Numbered from the stretch's first letter, positions 33,101 through 43,572 are shown. The stretch is DNA of 64,000 bases from Vibrio marisflavi CECT 7928 (GCF_921294215.1 NZ_CAKLDM010000001.1:558001-622000); one strand, 5' to 3'. Notes: generated by a model from the letters alone, not told the origin. Program-made: numbers and translations.

Positions 33101-34701
33101 CGGTACATGAGTATATTGTTATTCGCATCTTTTGAGAAAAATGTAAAGCCTCCGAACTTACTAAAGCCTCCAGTTAGCATTATAGGGTCACCTAGAAATG
33201 AGGCGCCAGAAGTTACAAAAGGACGGAATCCGATGAGTCTACCTCGGTCATCGTCATGTGCTAGCAGCATGATAAATGATTTGCTTTTTCCCTGTGGAGT
33301 TGTTTGAGATACAAGAGCAATTTTTATAGTTGCTTGTGTAGTATTCCCATTTATATCGGTGACTTTACAGTTGTGCAGTGCATATATGTCACGAAACCCA
33401 TAGTCGTTTTCCCAGCTCATGTATTTCCTATTGCTACTTGAGTCGACAATTGGATCCTCACATGTTGCATCAGTACGTCGCCTATTTTGAATAAGAAACG
33501 TTGTATTATTTGAGGCAACGTTGCGAGTGTCGGTAATATGTTCTGGAGAATATCTTATGGAGGTATATGCAGGGAGGCCTCGAACATTTATATTGAATGT
33601 CTCTTGCATATTCCTAGAGTCATCACTTTGAGTAATATGTATGATGTTTGAAGTGTTGTTATTAGGATTTCCTACAGAGACGCCATCCTTTACTTTGGTG
33701 ACAATGTCATAGCAGGCCACCTCTTTCCAACCCTCTATGCTAAATATAATATTTCGTTTAAATGTATTGCTACCGCCGGTCGATATATTTGCAATTACAT
33801 AACTTTTCATTGTTACATCTGTATAGGTATCAATGTGATATACTGGATCGACAGCGGGGAGCAGAGAGCTAAGCCTTTTTACCTCCCAAGGAGAAATATG
33901 TGATTGAGGGCTTTGTAACTCTGTTGAAGCTTCCATCCATCGAATGCATAGAAATGAATCATTGAGCGAACGACTAAATATTAAGAACGCTTGAACTCCG
34001 CGCATATTGCCTGTGGTGGGATCGAGGGTGTTATGCATAGGGTGATGCAAAGGGAAAAGTTTGGCGTCACCTGCAAGCCCAGTAAACTCGCTTGAAGGAA
34101 TACGACTAGAGACATAGTTGCCACCCACATTGTTTTTGTCGTCTAGTTCTCTATTTCTTTCTAGTACTTCAATCCCCCAGTTGCCTTCATGGTCTTGAGA
34201 GAGTTGGGCCATCTCAATGCTTCCGTAGTTTGCTCCCGTATCTATAAAGCTTGATTCCGTTGGATTACTGTCCTCTACCATTGATTGAATTTTTAGCTGG
34301 CCATAGTTGAAGCTTTCTAACGCAACATGTTGACCTTGCTTGCTTTGGTTAGATTCATAAACTTTATCTTGAACTACTTGCGTATAAAGCTCTGTTCCCC
34401 AAGTAAGCTGATACGCGTTAGTTTCTTCTGCCATTTCAGCACTTGTTATGCCGAATTGTGTAGGATCACTGGCGTAATCGGAGTTTAATTTTCCCCAAGC
34501 ACTAGGCATTAGGCCACTGCTGATAAGAGCTCCTAGTCCGGCAAATTTGGCACTACCACTAATGAATTGTCTTCTCGAGAGAAGTTCATCGAAGCATTGC
34601 ATCTCTTTTGATTGAAGTTCCTCGCTTTTTAAAACCTTTCGAACGATCTTTGAAATTTGGGTTCTCAATGAAATAGCATTGGATGGGGTGTTTGTAGTCA
34701 T
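30187..34701 (-). CDS. Giant Tat-exported orphan protein (1504 aa)
   Basis: I do not recognise this protein. From the start at 34701 (AAGGA six bases ahead) it has a 42-residue leader, then a twin-arginine motif SRRQFISGS (R43-R44), a hydrophobic stretch and a likely cleavage after PSAWG (70). The first half (about 75-860) is beta-rich, with many Tyr, Asn and Thr and few Cys. The second half is helical, with hydrophobic amphipathic segments (about 900-1060, the most hydrophobic near 965-1005) that look membrane-inserting, and further helices to the end. A secreted pore-forming or surface protein is possible, but that is inference. It is monocistronic. The flanking 46-bp repeats suggest an inserted unit. 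Confidence 0.85.
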   Translation of the reverse strand: MTTNTPSNAISLRTQISKIVRKVLKSEELQSKEMQCFDELLSRRQFISGSAKFAGLGALISSGLMPSAWGKLNSDYASDPTQFGITSAEMAEETNAYQLTWGTELYTQVVQDKVYESNQSKQGQHVALESFNYGQLKIQSMVEDSNPTESSFIDTGANYGSIEMAQLSQDHEGNWGIEVLERNRELDDKNNVGGNYVSSRIPSSEFTGLAGDAKLFPLHHPMHNTLDPTTGNMRGVQAFLIFSRSLNDSFLCIRWMEASTELQSPQSHISPWEVKRLSSLLPAVDPVYHIDTYTDVTMKSYVIANISTGGSNTFKRNIIFSIEGWKEVACYDIVTKVKDGVSVGNPNNNTSNIIHITQSDDSRNMQETFNINVRGLPAYTSIRYSPEHITDTRNVASNNTTFLIQNRRRTDATCEDPIVDSSSNRKYMSWENDYGFRDIYALHNCKVTDINGNTTQATIKIALVSQTTPQGKSKSFIMLLAHDDDRGRLIGFRPFVTSGASFLGDPIMLTGGFSKFGGFTFFSKDANNNILMYRQATEQDPNTPYTPARVDNFLTPPESIESSKFFFDSCPAFANTLLVDGYQQYSGFFIGNKANCIYCPPRFNQRCDMLAIETDNRAGKQVDRSYITYKKQVEKTWTKEPVTQSISAREAEESDTVYQECYRTTITPQNSYGYNTQGNENQFIELRSPEPTTIIVNNKKSYNIDRTKGAMVPLKDTSGSISVIVKAESIACRLMARVIDISTLLPGLDSALLQDTSGEGVTSRWFNINLAKEANKRMTDSNYNNSSALKEKAQQTGVEITDEIDSDDDAYDLLSDLYSDAGEAMGVLNTAHDEEQDLRSGYSTNPRGSDPLFTLHVASNQYQNQVSSNGALTMSFVHGRLVRSQGDSTVNASFNGFFDSFVDWVTDAAHAVANWVVGAGETIKNGFEVAINKAKGTVNVVLSQDFLELLGQQIDKAVSVVVSTCEQFADIIMTVTELIVRVVMCLIRAIVLLIMMLVHIKDIISTIKSAERLHDEMFSIVAEQKQSTLNYIGDFKNNVHSAINSVNFPEYQETQQGVGTSVLNTYSQVMSIIQDGLNAILNSPIVKDVIMPAIEWLSEAVTAALGEVWDTISPILFREMDINLDSIIDKIVNSTTDVLDPNSVENFAAWLLDAAIETAQNPALLNDKVYEILDKANKEFKGTIDWSFELVESTLSLVFDIFEETWTQGLITIQIPFFTKFMKLFGVDLSTSISLKQLNSILLGVFSWSYMYIVEGKSITHLPSIKNNYLQSPKSSGIDDWDIFGIVFDFYGVFIGQVRGGFWYINQKIKAFEKENPQDDALIRFQPPMSELSKFMEVVEGFYVIIKFGKMVAKTAGKGGEPLDIATSVIFNVLYTTFKIPSFIHLLTKGKDEYTFEKHFNKLKKVLKILELSRHNMEQVIKTVNFAENKFDKASDVERYKFIAGALDAQGKTLKYAIDISNWSSSVTASEILLKAQMGFYASEVLALNNLLAVSISAGVKVNS

Positions 34702-35158
34702 TTTCTTTCCTTGAACAATAAACAGTATCAATATGCCAGAAATACTAAGGACTCTATATGCTAAGTAAATACGTAGTAAGTACTTGATTAGTATATAGTG
34801 AGATGGGGGCAGGGTCGTGGTGAAAAATAGAACCAGAAGTATTTAAATCGTATTTGTGATTGTTTTATTTGAACGATAACTGCTGTGTTGAGATTGACTA
34901 TTTCTCAGCCACCACCTTCTTCAGTATCGATATTAGCAGCTAATCAAGGTAGTGGATTTTCAAGTGGCACAACGAATTTAGTCACCTGATTACAGCTTTA
35001 TGTGGAAGAAGATATCAATGGGTTCATACACAATAGCATTGCGTAACAACTACGAGACTTGCTTTAACTATGACGCGAGTAAAAATTTTTTCGAGTAGGA
35101 ATAATATTGGCTGTTACATTCAACTAATCAATTGCTTAGGTAGATTTGATGTATAAAA
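34702..35158. other. Upstream region of the giant gene
   Basis: No gene seen. It contains repeat copy B and the probable promoter of the 1504-residue protein. Confidence 0.5.
34909..34954. repeat. 46-bp palindromic repeat, copy B
   Basis: Outer arms CCACCACCT/AGGTAGTG. Same length, same strand and same central CGATATTAG as copy A at 30128-30173. It sits upstream of the giant gene, 207 bp from its start. Confidence 0.6.
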
Positions 35159-35188
35159 AAGCCCACTTGCTTTAGCTCAAGTGGGCTT
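35159..35188 (-). terminator. Terminator of the 62-aa gene and cti
   Basis: AAGCCCACTTG/CAAGTGGGCTT, loop of eight. On the minus strand it is followed by TTTTTTATAC. Confidence 0.9.
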
Positions 35189-35194
35189 ATGCTT

Positions 35195-35383
35195 TTACCA
35201 TTCTTCACTCTCTAAAAATGGCTTACCTTCTAAAGAGTAAATGTCATTGTCAAAAGGGTGGTCCACTCTATCTCTTAAATATTCGAGCTGGTGCTCCAGC
35301 ATGTCGACGGTATCATAGTCCCCTTCTGAACAAGCAACATAGATCTCTTGCTCCAAGGCTTTAATGCTATCTCGAATATTCAT
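35195..35383 (-). CDS. Small hypothetical protein (62 aa)
   Basis: Cytoplasmic, acidic, with two predicted helices (NIRDSIKALEQEIYVACSEG; VDMLEHQLEYLRDRV), resembling small helical-hairpin proteins. GGGG lies seven bases before the ATG, and a strong terminator follows directly. It is 41 bp downstream of cti and possibly cotranscribed. Function unknown. Confidence 0.75.
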   Translation of the reverse strand: MNIRDSIKALEQEIYVACSEGDYDTVDMLEHQLEYLRDRVDHPFDNDIYSLEGKPFLESEEW

Positions 35384-35424
35384 AGCAAGCCCCCATGTCT
35401 ATGCAGACTAGAATCGGAAAAGTT

Positions 35425-37782
35425 TTACCTATTCTCAAAACGATTATAGTCTAAAAGCCCAAATTCGATAGGCTGAGATTGGCGATACCAATGGTGTACT
35501 TTGTCGCTAAAAGACCAGAAATCGGGAGAAGTTCGACGAATTGCAAATTTATCCAATAACTTAACATAGTCGTCATTGCTGCGGATGGTTTGCAATCTTT
35601 CAACTAATTCTGGGATATCTTTTTCTTTCACATATAGGTAAGCCGCTGGGTAACTGCCGAGCGTACCTTTCACTAGCGTTAAACTGTCGTGTTTTGGATC
35701 TCGGTTGCGAGCTTCGTCAAACAAGCTGGATACGTTCAAATGCGCGTTATTGTGTAGCATGGTAAAGACAGATTCTTCTCCTGAATCACCACTGATCATG
35801 ATCATAATAATTTGCGGAACGTAAATAAGCCCTTTACCAACGATCTTATTGATTTTGCGCAGCTGGTGCTCGCTTTTTTTGTCTAGACCGGTGTTTACTA
35901 TGTTGTAGCGCGTTGTCAGAATTGGAGACAGCTTTTTACGCAACATTCCGTATAGCTCTTTTTTTGGAGTATCGGTTTTATATTTGATTTCCGTTGGTTG
36001 GTTAAACGGCTTAACATTACGTTGTAAAAAGGTGCTTAGCTGTGGGCTTTGGTTTTTATACCAACTAGACATTTCTTTGTGGCGCATATCCTGTGGTAAG
36101 AACTGGATGAAATTACTTTCGCCTTCCATGCGTAAAAAGTCCATAAACATACGCGTGATTAGTTGGTGTCCGAAGTTTCCGTAGACATCAAATCCTGCAA
36201 CGAGTAAGTAGTGGATACGTTCGATAAGTTCATAATCTAGAACCCAAGCTGTCTTTGTTGGGTTGCCAATCATGCCCCGGACAACGGAAGCGCTGTCGAC
36301 ATGGCGAAAGATAGTCAAAGCAGCATTCGGGTTGTGTCCATCACCATCCCATATTAGGTCGAGATCTAAATGGGTACCGTCTTTAAACATCTTGTTGAGA
36401 AATACTGATTTAGCTTCAAGAAAGCGAGCTTGCTGGCGAGAAAACTGAACCCAGTTAACGATGGGAAGGGCATTGCTTTGTAATTCACTTGGGAGTTTCA
36501 GGTTTTTGGCTTGTTCTCGATAGAAATCATTGACTTCTGGAATGTCGACTTTCTCGGGATCAAAGAAGAACACAAAAAAGCGATCGTTGATGACATTCAG
36601 TGCAAGCTGCCCACGACAAACTGGGCCTTTGATAAAGGCCAAAATCGTATTCTGAGCATTGTCTATCATAAAACGGTAACGTGAGTTTACCGGCAACTCG
36701 GTGAAAGCAGTCATTGGGTTTGCAGCAACATCAGGCTCATAACTTGGCAATTGAGTGACGGTGTAACTAGCATTGATAAACCAATCTTTCCATTTGTTTA
36801 ACCGCTCTTCATGTAATGCAAATGGCATGTGAGTCTTATCTACAATGGTTTCTGGATCTGGAATAATGCGGTAGTAAACCCGTTTTACACCTGGATCGCC
36901 GTATGGGCGCCGAGTCGGGATCCGGACGACTGGCTCACCGGGAGGTGTTTTGGAGCGCACTAGATTGAAAAACCTAGGCCTCTCAGCACCAATCTCAGGG
37001 AAATATAAGTGAGAAAGGAACAGGTGCTCGAAAATGTATCTCGCCATCAGCTGAGATTTGAGATCGCTTTTATTTAAAAAAGCTTCATATTTATCGACAT
37101 ATTGTTGTTCGGAGTCTGTAAGTGGAGGCGGTGCCGCCATTATTGCGCCATCTTTTAGCCAAAGTTTTAGCGTTTTATATTGCTTCTTATCTAAGTTCGG
37201 CATTCCAAAAGGCATGCCCCATTCAGGGAAGCGCTTTTCGTAATAATCGTATTCTTCAATGGTCGGGCACACTTGTTCTCGATAGATCGAAAAATCAAAC
37301 CCGTTAAGTTGATCTACTTGTGGAAGAGGGTGCTTTTCTTTCTGGTCGAGCAACCTTGCCATGAGACCTGCTTGCCAGTTGGCTTCTGGGGTTTGAGCCC
37401 GTTCATTTAAGACTGGGTTGAAGCCTTTTTCTCGCCACTGTTGTGTGGTTTGTGCATCTTCAAATAGCCGCGTAGGATTTGTAGCAACGAGTCGTGTCCC
37501 ATCGTAGACCAGTTGAGTGGTTGCCCCTCTATCAGTTCCTGCTTCTGAGGAGAGCTTCAATTGGCATGGCGCGTCGTAGCAGGCATGGCAGACGACGCAG
37601 CGTTTATCGATGATGGGTTTTACTTCCTGAATGTAGAAGTCGGCTTGAGTTGTACCACGCTGAGCGATACGATCTCTTACTTCTTGCTTGCCATATAGCT
37701 CATCGTAGTTGTACGAAGCGTATGTAGCACAGCCTGCAATGATGGTAAATCCAATGGTTAGAATAAGCGTCCGTACATTCAT
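35425..37782 (-). CDS. cti: Fatty acid cis/trans isomerase
   Basis: Periplasmic haem c enzyme (785 aa, the usual family length) that turns cis-unsaturated acyl chains of membrane phospholipids into trans, a fast response to solvents and heat. The N-terminus has a hydrophobic segment ending IIAGC, which could be a lipobox (C18). The haem motif is C62-x2-C65-H66 (CVVCHACYD). Conserved blocks include WGMPFGMP, YRFMIDNAQNTI and IWDGDGHNPNAALTIFRH. Its position beside dsdA is not obviously functional. The family call rests on the haem motif, length and these blocks. Confidence 0.93.
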   Translation of the reverse strand: MNVRTLILTIGFTIIAGCATYASYNYDELYGKQEVRDRIAQRGTTQADFYIQEVKPIIDKRCVVCHACYDAPCQLKLSSEAGTDRGATTQLVYDGTRLVATNPTRLFEDAQTTQQWREKGFNPVLNERAQTPEANWQAGLMARLLDQKEKHPLPQVDQLNGFDFSIYREQVCPTIEEYDYYEKRFPEWGMPFGMPNLDKKQYKTLKLWLKDGAIMAAPPPLTDSEQQYVDKYEAFLNKSDLKSQLMARYIFEHLFLSHLYFPEIGAERPRFFNLVRSKTPPGEPVVRIPTRRPYGDPGVKRVYYRIIPDPETIVDKTHMPFALHEERLNKWKDWFINASYTVTQLPSYEPDVAANPMTAFTELPVNSRYRFMIDNAQNTILAFIKGPVCRGQLALNVINDRFFVFFFDPEKVDIPEVNDFYREQAKNLKLPSELQSNALPIVNWVQFSRQQARFLEAKSVFLNKMFKDGTHLDLDLIWDGDGHNPNAALTIFRHVDSASVVRGMIGNPTKTAWVLDYELIERIHYLLVAGFDVYGNFGHQLITRMFMDFLRMEGESNFIQFLPQDMRHKEMSSWYKNQSPQLSTFLQRNVKPFNQPTEIKYKTDTPKKELYGMLRKKLSPILTTRYNIVNTGLDKKSEHQLRKINKIVGKGLIYVPQIIMIMISGDSGEESVFTMLHNNAHLNVSSLFDEARNRDPKHDSLTLVKGTLGSYPAAYLYVKEKDIPELVERLQTIRSNDDYVKLLDKFAIRRTSPDFWSFSDKVHHWYRQSQPIEFGLLDYNRFENR

Positions 37783-37883
37783 AATACTTATTAATATGCA
37801 ATATTCAGGTAAGTTAGGTTTAAAGTATTATGACCAATATAGTACGGACTTTGCTTTTTAGCGTATCGAATTTGTTAGGCTGG

Positions 37884-39224
37884 TCAACATTGTGTCGTGG
37901 CTGCTTTGGCTAAAAACTTCTGCATTTCTTCCTCCGGCACTAGGCCTCCACCTGTTGCCCAAACAATATGCGTCGCATTGTTGAGCTGGTGTGATGTTAA
38001 CTGATGAGTATTGATGAAGTCGTTATGGCTAGGGATAACGACAGGTCCTAGCATACCCGCTAAAGCTGAGGGTTCTAAATTTATATCCTCTGAGTGTGAA
38101 AGCAGCGACATCAGCTGATAAAGTCTGTCATCTTCAATGGTGTAGTAACCATCAACTAAACGTTGCATTGCCTTGCCAACGAAAGCAGAAGGACGGCCAA
38201 CGGCTAGGCCATCGGCTTCTGTGCGGTTATCTAGCCCAATATCTTGTACTGATATTTGATCATGCAAGTCTGTCATCACTCCAACAAGCATACAGGGCGA
38301 ACGTGTTGGTTCGGCGAAGATGCAGTGGACATTGTCGCCAAACGCAAGTTTCAGCCCAAATGAGATACCGCCCGGCGCGCCGCCAACCCCGCAAGGTAGA
38401 TAAACAATCAATGGGTGTGCTTCATCCACAGTAATTCCAAGCTCATCGATTTGCTTCTTTATCCTCTCGCCAGCCACTGAGTAGCCTAAAAAGAGGTTAG
38501 TCGAGTTTTCATCATCTACAAAGTAGCTGGTGTCTGATCTTGCTGCTTGATCCCGTGCATGTTGCACGGCAACACTATAGTCTTGCTCGTGTTCTACGAT
38601 ATTGACGCCAAGCTTGCGAAGCTTTTGTTTTTTCCACTCTCGCGCGTCTGACGACATATGCACAGTGACATTAAAGCCGAGCTTTGCACCAATGAGCCCA
38701 ATTGACATGCCAAGGTTTCCTGTAGAGCCGACCACGATTTCAAATTGGCTAAAGAATTCTTGAAATGGACTATCAAGAAGCTTCTTGTAGCTGTCTTGGA
38801 AAGTGAGTAACCCATGCTTAAGAGCGAGTTTTTCAGCGAGCACTAGGACTTCATATATCCCGCCTCTTGCTTTGACTGAGCCTGAAATAGGTAAATGACT
38901 GTCCTTTTTTAGCAGTAGGTGACCAGAAATAGTGACACTGTATCTTTTCTCAAGCGCTTCTTTCATGTTATCGATGTATGCCAACTCAGATTCAATTAGG
39001 CCACCTTTTAACTCAGTTTCAGGAAAAGCTTGCTTAAATAAAGGAGAAAAGCGTTCGAGTCGGGCGGTTGCGTCTAGAACATCAGATTTGCCTAAACCGA
39101 CATAATTTAGCCCAACTTCGGCTTTGGTAATGTTAGGGTTGAACCATGCCACTTCTTGTTGATCTTTCAGTTGCTGAAGCAAAGGGTACCTAGCGTAGAG
39201 CTTTTCAATTTCGACGGGTTGCAT
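37884..39224 (-). CDS. dsdA: D-serine dehydratase
   Basis: PLP-dependent fold type II enzyme (446 aa) deaminating D-serine to pyruvate and ammonia. The PLP lysine is K118 in [11 protein letters not shown], the same number as in E. coli DsdA. The phosphate-binding loop is GSTGNLG and the cofactor contact is [10 protein letters not shown]. No dsdC or dsdX lies next to it. It follows the VRR-NUC gene with an 18-bp gap, so the two are probably cotranscribed. Confidence 0.95.
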   Translation of the reverse strand: MQPVEIEKLYARYPLLQQLKDQQEVAWFNPNITKAEVGLNYVGLGKSDVLDATARLERFSPLFKQAFPETELKGGLIESELAYIDNMKEALEKRYSVTISGHLLLKKDSHLPISGSVKARGGIYEVLVLAEKLALKHGLLTFQDSYKKLLDSPFQEFFSQFEIVVGSTGNLGMSIGLIGAKLGFNVTVHMSSDAREWKKQKLRKLGVNIVEHEQDYSVAVQHARDQAARSDTSYFVDDENSTNLFLGYSVAGERIKKQIDELGITVDEAHPLIVYLPCGVGGAPGGISFGLKLAFGDNVHCIFAEPTRSPCMLVGVMTDLHDQISVQDIGLDNRTEADGLAVGRPSAFVGKAMQRLVDGYYTIEDDRLYQLMSLLSHSEDINLEPSALAGMLGPVVIPSHNDFINTHQLTSHQLNNATHIVWATGGGLVPEEEMQKFLAKAATTQC

Positions 39225-39242
39225 TTGATAACTTCCTTTATT

Positions 39243-40874
39243 TTAGTTTTCTTCAATTTGCCTGACGTAACATACCGAGTAGGGAATTTTCAGTTGATTA
39301 AAATGCCGAATCCATCTTTCTTGGTTGGGTTGAAGCTTATCTCCAGGCCCTTTGACCTCAACCCACCAGAAGCAATCAGGTTTGAAAGCGATAAGATCCG
39401 GCATTCCTGTCTTCATATTTTTTATGTCGGTAAGCACTATTTTAAATAATGCAGTGAGCTGTTCGAGAGGAAAAGTACGCACTGTTTGTTCTAATACAGT
39501 GCGCGTAAATAGCGACCAATTAACAAAAGGATTCTCAATACCAAATTTCTTGTCGTAGATATCACCAAGATTTTCTAACCGATTCTGGTCTAAATCCGCG
39601 AATATATTGTCAATTAGTTCTTTGCGACGTGATACAAACTGAGCGTGATAGAGGTCTTTGGGCAAGCGCTGATACTGATTAATGAAAGCACCTTCTACAG
39701 GGGCAAAAATGGCCTCCCAGAAAACTAGTCCGAATAAACCATTCAGCAAAAAGTTTTCAGTAAAATAGACCTGCCAACCTTGTTGCTCAAGATGTTCTTG
39801 AACGGCTAGCTCTACTCTTTGCTCACGAAAATCCAACGTCAATTCAAACTGATTAATTTTAGTTTTCTCGTTTCGAGCAACACTAATCCCCTCACGTTTC
39901 TGACATTTGCGTTCTAACCGATAGGCCACTTCTAACTCATTGACGTCTATAGGGCTAACTATCATTTGCCGCACAATGGGTATTTGCAGTTCGAACTGGC
40001 CTTGCTTTTCATAGATTCGAACGAGTCGCTCTCGGCTTGGTGGAATATGAGTCTTACTAAACCAACTTATTGCTTCCGGTAACTTGTCTTGCCGCTCTAA
40101 ATCTCGTGCAAGAGTGTTAATTAACTTCTCTCTTTTCCTATCGACATAGTCGTGATTGCACGCTGGTGGGATTTGAGCCAGAAGGCAGCTCGTTAATAAA
40201 ACTTGTTCTTGTTTAGTGACCGATTCATAGTGCTCTTTAAGCTTATAAATTTTGAGAAGATTGGTTACCTCTTGCCGAGCTCTAAAGAAGCGAGTGTTTT
40301 TGCTTAGGTGATAATTTTCAAACGTAAGTAGCCCCAAGTCTTGTAACACAAATTCACTTAAATCTTGGTAGGCATTGGCAAAGAATAGTACTTGTAGAGT
40401 ATCGAGGATTTCCCCTTGTGCTAATTGAACAACTTGGAAGCCGAGCTGTTCAAACTCCTCGAATCGCATGTCGGTGAGCTCGATAATTAGCTCTGGCTTT
40501 CGTTTTTGGCTGGCACTAGCACCGAACTCAAATAGTCTGAGGATCTCTGATTTTGTTAATAAATTCTTAGCAATATCTTGGCAGCTTATAGGCGGGTTTA
40601 AATGAATAAAACTAAACTCACAAAGTAACTGCATTGCTTCGCCCAAATTGGGTATTTCTGCGTATTGAAGTTTATCTGAGCGAAACCAGTCTCCTTTACG
40701 TGTGAGCAGCCTGACTAACAAGCACTGAGCTTGTTCATCAAGGGTATCAAATCTAAACAACCACTTTCGTTCAGTCTCACTTAAAAGGTCTGAATAGAGA
40801 GTATTAGCGTGCTCACAAAGCCGCTTAAAATTGGTGAGATAGTACCTTTCAGGCAAGGTGACTGGTTGCGCCAT
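39243..40874 (-). CDS. VRR-NUC domain nuclease (FAN1-like)
   Basis: A 543-residue cytoplasmic protein. The C-terminal VRR-NUC (PD-(D/E)xK) domain has the catalytic set in GMPDLIAF and WWVEVKGPGDKLQPNQ (residues about 487-515). The long N-terminal region is helical, with Leu- and Arg-rich repeats like the SAP/TPR-like part of FAN1 proteins. This fits a structure-specific DNA nuclease, probably in interstrand crosslink or branched DNA repair. The bacterial role is inferred from the family. An upstream gene for dsdA by operon position. Confidence 0.9.
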   Translation of the reverse strand: MAQPVTLPERYYLTNFKRLCEHANTLYSDLLSETERKWLFRFDTLDEQAQCLLVRLLTRKGDWFRSDKLQYAEIPNLGEAMQLLCEFSFIHLNPPISCQDIAKNLLTKSEILRLFEFGASASQKRKPELIIELTDMRFEEFEQLGFQVVQLAQGEILDTLQVLFFANAYQDLSEFVLQDLGLLTFENYHLSKNTRFFRARQEVTNLLKIYKLKEHYESVTKQEQVLLTSCLLAQIPPACNHDYVDRKREKLINTLARDLERQDKLPEAISWFSKTHIPPSRERLVRIYEKQGQFELQIPIVRQMIVSPIDVNELEVAYRLERKCQKREGISVARNEKTKINQFELTLDFREQRVELAVQEHLEQQGWQVYFTENFLLNGLFGLVFWEAIFAPVEGAFINQYQRLPKDLYHAQFVSRRKELIDNIFADLDQNRLENLGDIYDKKFGIENPFVNWSLFTRTVLEQTVRTFPLEQLTALFKIVLTDIKNMKTGMPDLIAFKPDCFWWVEVKGPGDKLQPNQERWIRHFNQLKIPYSVCYVRQIEEN

Positions 40875-41132
40875 AGTTGAGCCTTAAAACAGTAGCAAGA
40901 GACCAGAATAACCAGACAAGAAACGGACGCAAGAAGATAACTAAAATTTTGATGAACTCAGCCGATATACTTCTGTACTCAATTGTCGTGTGATAGCTCG
41001 CAAAAATACTGACTTAAATATCAATTGAAATGAGAGGGATAGTAGAGTTTAACTAATATATTTTAACTATTAATTCTATTATTAATAATTGATTACTATA
41101 TTGAATAAGAGTCAATCTAAAGGAGCTAAGGG

Positions 41133-43118
41133 ATGAAACTCTCGATATCAGGGAAATTGCAGATGAGCTTTCTTGTTCTCGTTTTGCTATTCATCGTATC
41201 TGCATTTTTTACATATCGAAGTGTTAATGTAGTCGAAGAACATGCCAGTTCCTTAATCGATACAGATTTGCCTACCGTCGATGCGAGCCGTTCCTTACAA
41301 CAATCTATTCAAGAAACGGTGTCCTCAGTTCGAGCCTATATGTTGTTAGGAGACGAAAAGCAATTTGCTGCCCTTGAAGAAATTATTGCCCGAACCGATG
41401 AACTAGTTCCAAAGTTCGAGTCTCTTATTCCTCAACAAGAGTTCGATACCATTACTCAGCAATGGCAGCAGGTAAAAACATCCGTGATGGAAATCGCTAA
41501 GTTAAGCCACAGTGACGAAAACTTGCCTGCTCACAATCTGTTTATTAACGAAGCGGCACCTATTGCTGAAGTTGCCCTTGATCAGCTGCAAAGTTTGATT
41601 AACGACGAGTCGTCTAACAAAGAAGGTGGCGATCGAAAACGCTTGTTTAAGCTGTATGCAGATAGTTATAACTCACTGGCCAATGCTTTGGCTTCAATGC
41701 GTGACTTTTTGATTTACGGAAAAGATGAACACATTGATAAATATAACGACTTTATGAAAGCTCACGACAAATCAGTAGCCGAAATTGATAGTAAGGCTGC
41801 GCTGCTTTCAAGTACTGGTGAAAGTTTGTGGTCGTTATTTAAAGATATGCAGCAATTATATATCCCTCTTGCCAACCAAGTCACTGAGCTGCGAAATTCT
41901 AGTGGGTGGAACGTCGCTAACGAAAAGATGGCGAATGAACTGATACCACAAGCTCTAGCTTTGGAAGATAGCCTAGAAAAATTGGTAGAAGAGCAGCAAG
42001 CAAAAGCTGACACGAGTGGAAAGGGGATTTATCAGTCGGTCAGCCAATTGCTTACGTCACTCATCTTTACCAGTATTTTATCGGTGGTTGCTGCGTTAGC
42101 GATTTCAACCTATATGGGTCGAAACATAGGTCGCCGCGTTAGGAACATCTCCAAACGAGCTCAGATTATTGCTGCTGGGGACATCTCTCAAAACGCTCTA
42201 ACTGTTGAAGGTAATGATGAGCTAGCAAGCTTAACTGATGCCATTAACCGAATGAACCAATCACTAGCTGGCATAGTTCAAGGTGTCACCACCAAGGCTC
42301 ACGAAGTCGATGCGAGCATGAGTAATTTGCTCAGTGCAAACGAACAAACTCTTCAACAAGTGTCTAAGCAGCGCAGTAATATTGAACAGATAGGCCAAGA
42401 GCTTCATGACGTTGCAACTTCCGCAGAAACTACTTCAGAGCATGCTCAGAGATCCGTAGATTCGTTAAATGAATCTAACAAACAAATTAACCAAGGGTCA
42501 AAAGCACTAGAACTTAATAAGAGCACGGTAGAACGCCTTCATGCCACGATAGAAGAAGCGAGCCAAAAGGTAGCTCACCTTAGTAAAGAAACCGATGCGA
42601 TTGGACGTGTCACTGAGGTTATTGAAGGGTTAGCAGAACAAACTAACCTATTGGCACTAAATGCGGCCATTGAGGCGGCGCGTGCTGGAGAATATGGCCG
42701 AGGCTTTGCCGTGGTTGCCGATGAAGTGCGCTTGCTTGCGACGAGAACAACAGAATCGACCTCTGAAATCAACGCTATCGTTAATGCTATACAATCTTCA
42801 ACATCGTTAGTAGTAGAACAAATTGAAGCCAGCAAAGTTTTGGCAGTGGAAGGCTCGGAGCATACTGAGCAAGCCGTCTCTACTCTACACACCACGACCG
42901 ATCAAATTGATGCACTCAATGCTCAGATGGACGAGCTGGCTTCCGCAGCCGAACAGCAGTCTAGCACGATACGAGCAATCAACAGCTTGATGGATGGCGT
43001 GAACCAATCGGTTAATGATGTGTCTGGTATCAGTCAATCTTCCAACGAGACGACAGTACAAATTCGCGATCAGGTCACGGACCTAAATCGTGAGATGGAT
43101 CAGTTTAAAACCTCGTAG
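41133..43118 (+). CDS. Methyl-accepting chemotaxis protein, HBM-like sensor (661 aa)
   Basis: Chemoreceptor with a membrane helix (about 8-29) and a long helical periplasmic domain of about 280 residues, the size of helical-bimodular (HBM) sensors that bind organic acids. A second helix (about 307-326), HAMP, and the signalling coiled coil follow. The hairpin tip is [19 protein letters not shown]. There is no CheB/CheR tail peptide. The ribosome site AAAGGAGC is good. Ligand unknown. Confidence 0.95.
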   Translation: MKLSISGKLQMSFLVLVLLFIVSAFFTYRSVNVVEEHASSLIDTDLPTVDASRSLQQSIQETVSSVRAYMLLGDEKQFAALEEIIARTDELVPKFESLIPQQEFDTITQQWQQVKTSVMEIAKLSHSDENLPAHNLFINEAAPIAEVALDQLQSLINDESSNKEGGDRKRLFKLYADSYNSLANALASMRDFLIYGKDEHIDKYNDFMKAHDKSVAEIDSKAALLSSTGESLWSLFKDMQQLYIPLANQVTELRNSSGWNVANEKMANELIPQALALEDSLEKLVEEQQAKADTSGKGIYQSVSQLLTSLIFTSILSVVAALAISTYMGRNIGRRVRNISKRAQIIAAGDISQNALTVEGNDELASLTDAINRMNQSLAGIVQGVTTKAHEVDASMSNLLSANEQTLQQVSKQRSNIEQIGQELHDVATSAETTSEHAQRSVDSLNESNKQINQGSKALELNKSTVERLHATIEEASQKVAHLSKETDAIGRVTEVIEGLAEQTNLLALNAAIEAARAGEYGRGFAVVADEVRLLATRTTESTSEINAIVNAIQSSTSLVVEQIEASKVLAVEGSEHTEQAVSTLHTTTDQIDALNAQMDELASAAEQQSSTIRAINSLMDGVNQSVNDVSGISQSSNETTVQIRDQVTDLNREMDQFKTS

Positions 43119-43240
43119 AAAGAATTGCCTTGTTCAAAATAAGATCAAGTTGATTTAAAACTAATCATTCAAACCAAATTTGAAGGAAAAGGGTTTTCTT
43201 TTCATAAGGATGTGGCATAGTAATCCCATCAGGACGAGAT

Positions 43241-43315
<75 letters not shown>

Positions 43316-43343
43316 GTTTCTCTCTTGATAATTACATTTCTAT

Positions 43344-43418
<75 letters not shown>

Positions 43419-43541
43419 TATAGCTTGATTCTAGCTATATTCTATCCCTGAAAATAAATAATTTTTTTGTTACACGAACCTATTAATATTTCGTTCGTCG
43501 GTAATATCTGATCGCGCACTCCATATGTATGATTTTTTGAG

Positions 43542-43572
43542 TTGAGACCAAATTGAGACCATGCTGAGACTA
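43542..43572. repeat. Three direct repeats with 11-bp spacing (possible integrase arm/Xis sites)
   Basis: TTGAGACCA at 43542 and 43553 and CTGAGACTA at 43564, each 11 bp apart, so on one face of the helix. They lie between the tRNA genes and the repressor, where arm-type recombinase or excisionase sites are expected. Confidence 0.5.

Noticed and set aside
43514..43523. Degenerate att copy (CTCCATAT) matching the tRNA-Gly end
   Set aside because: Only eight bases are shared, too few to support an attachment-site claim.
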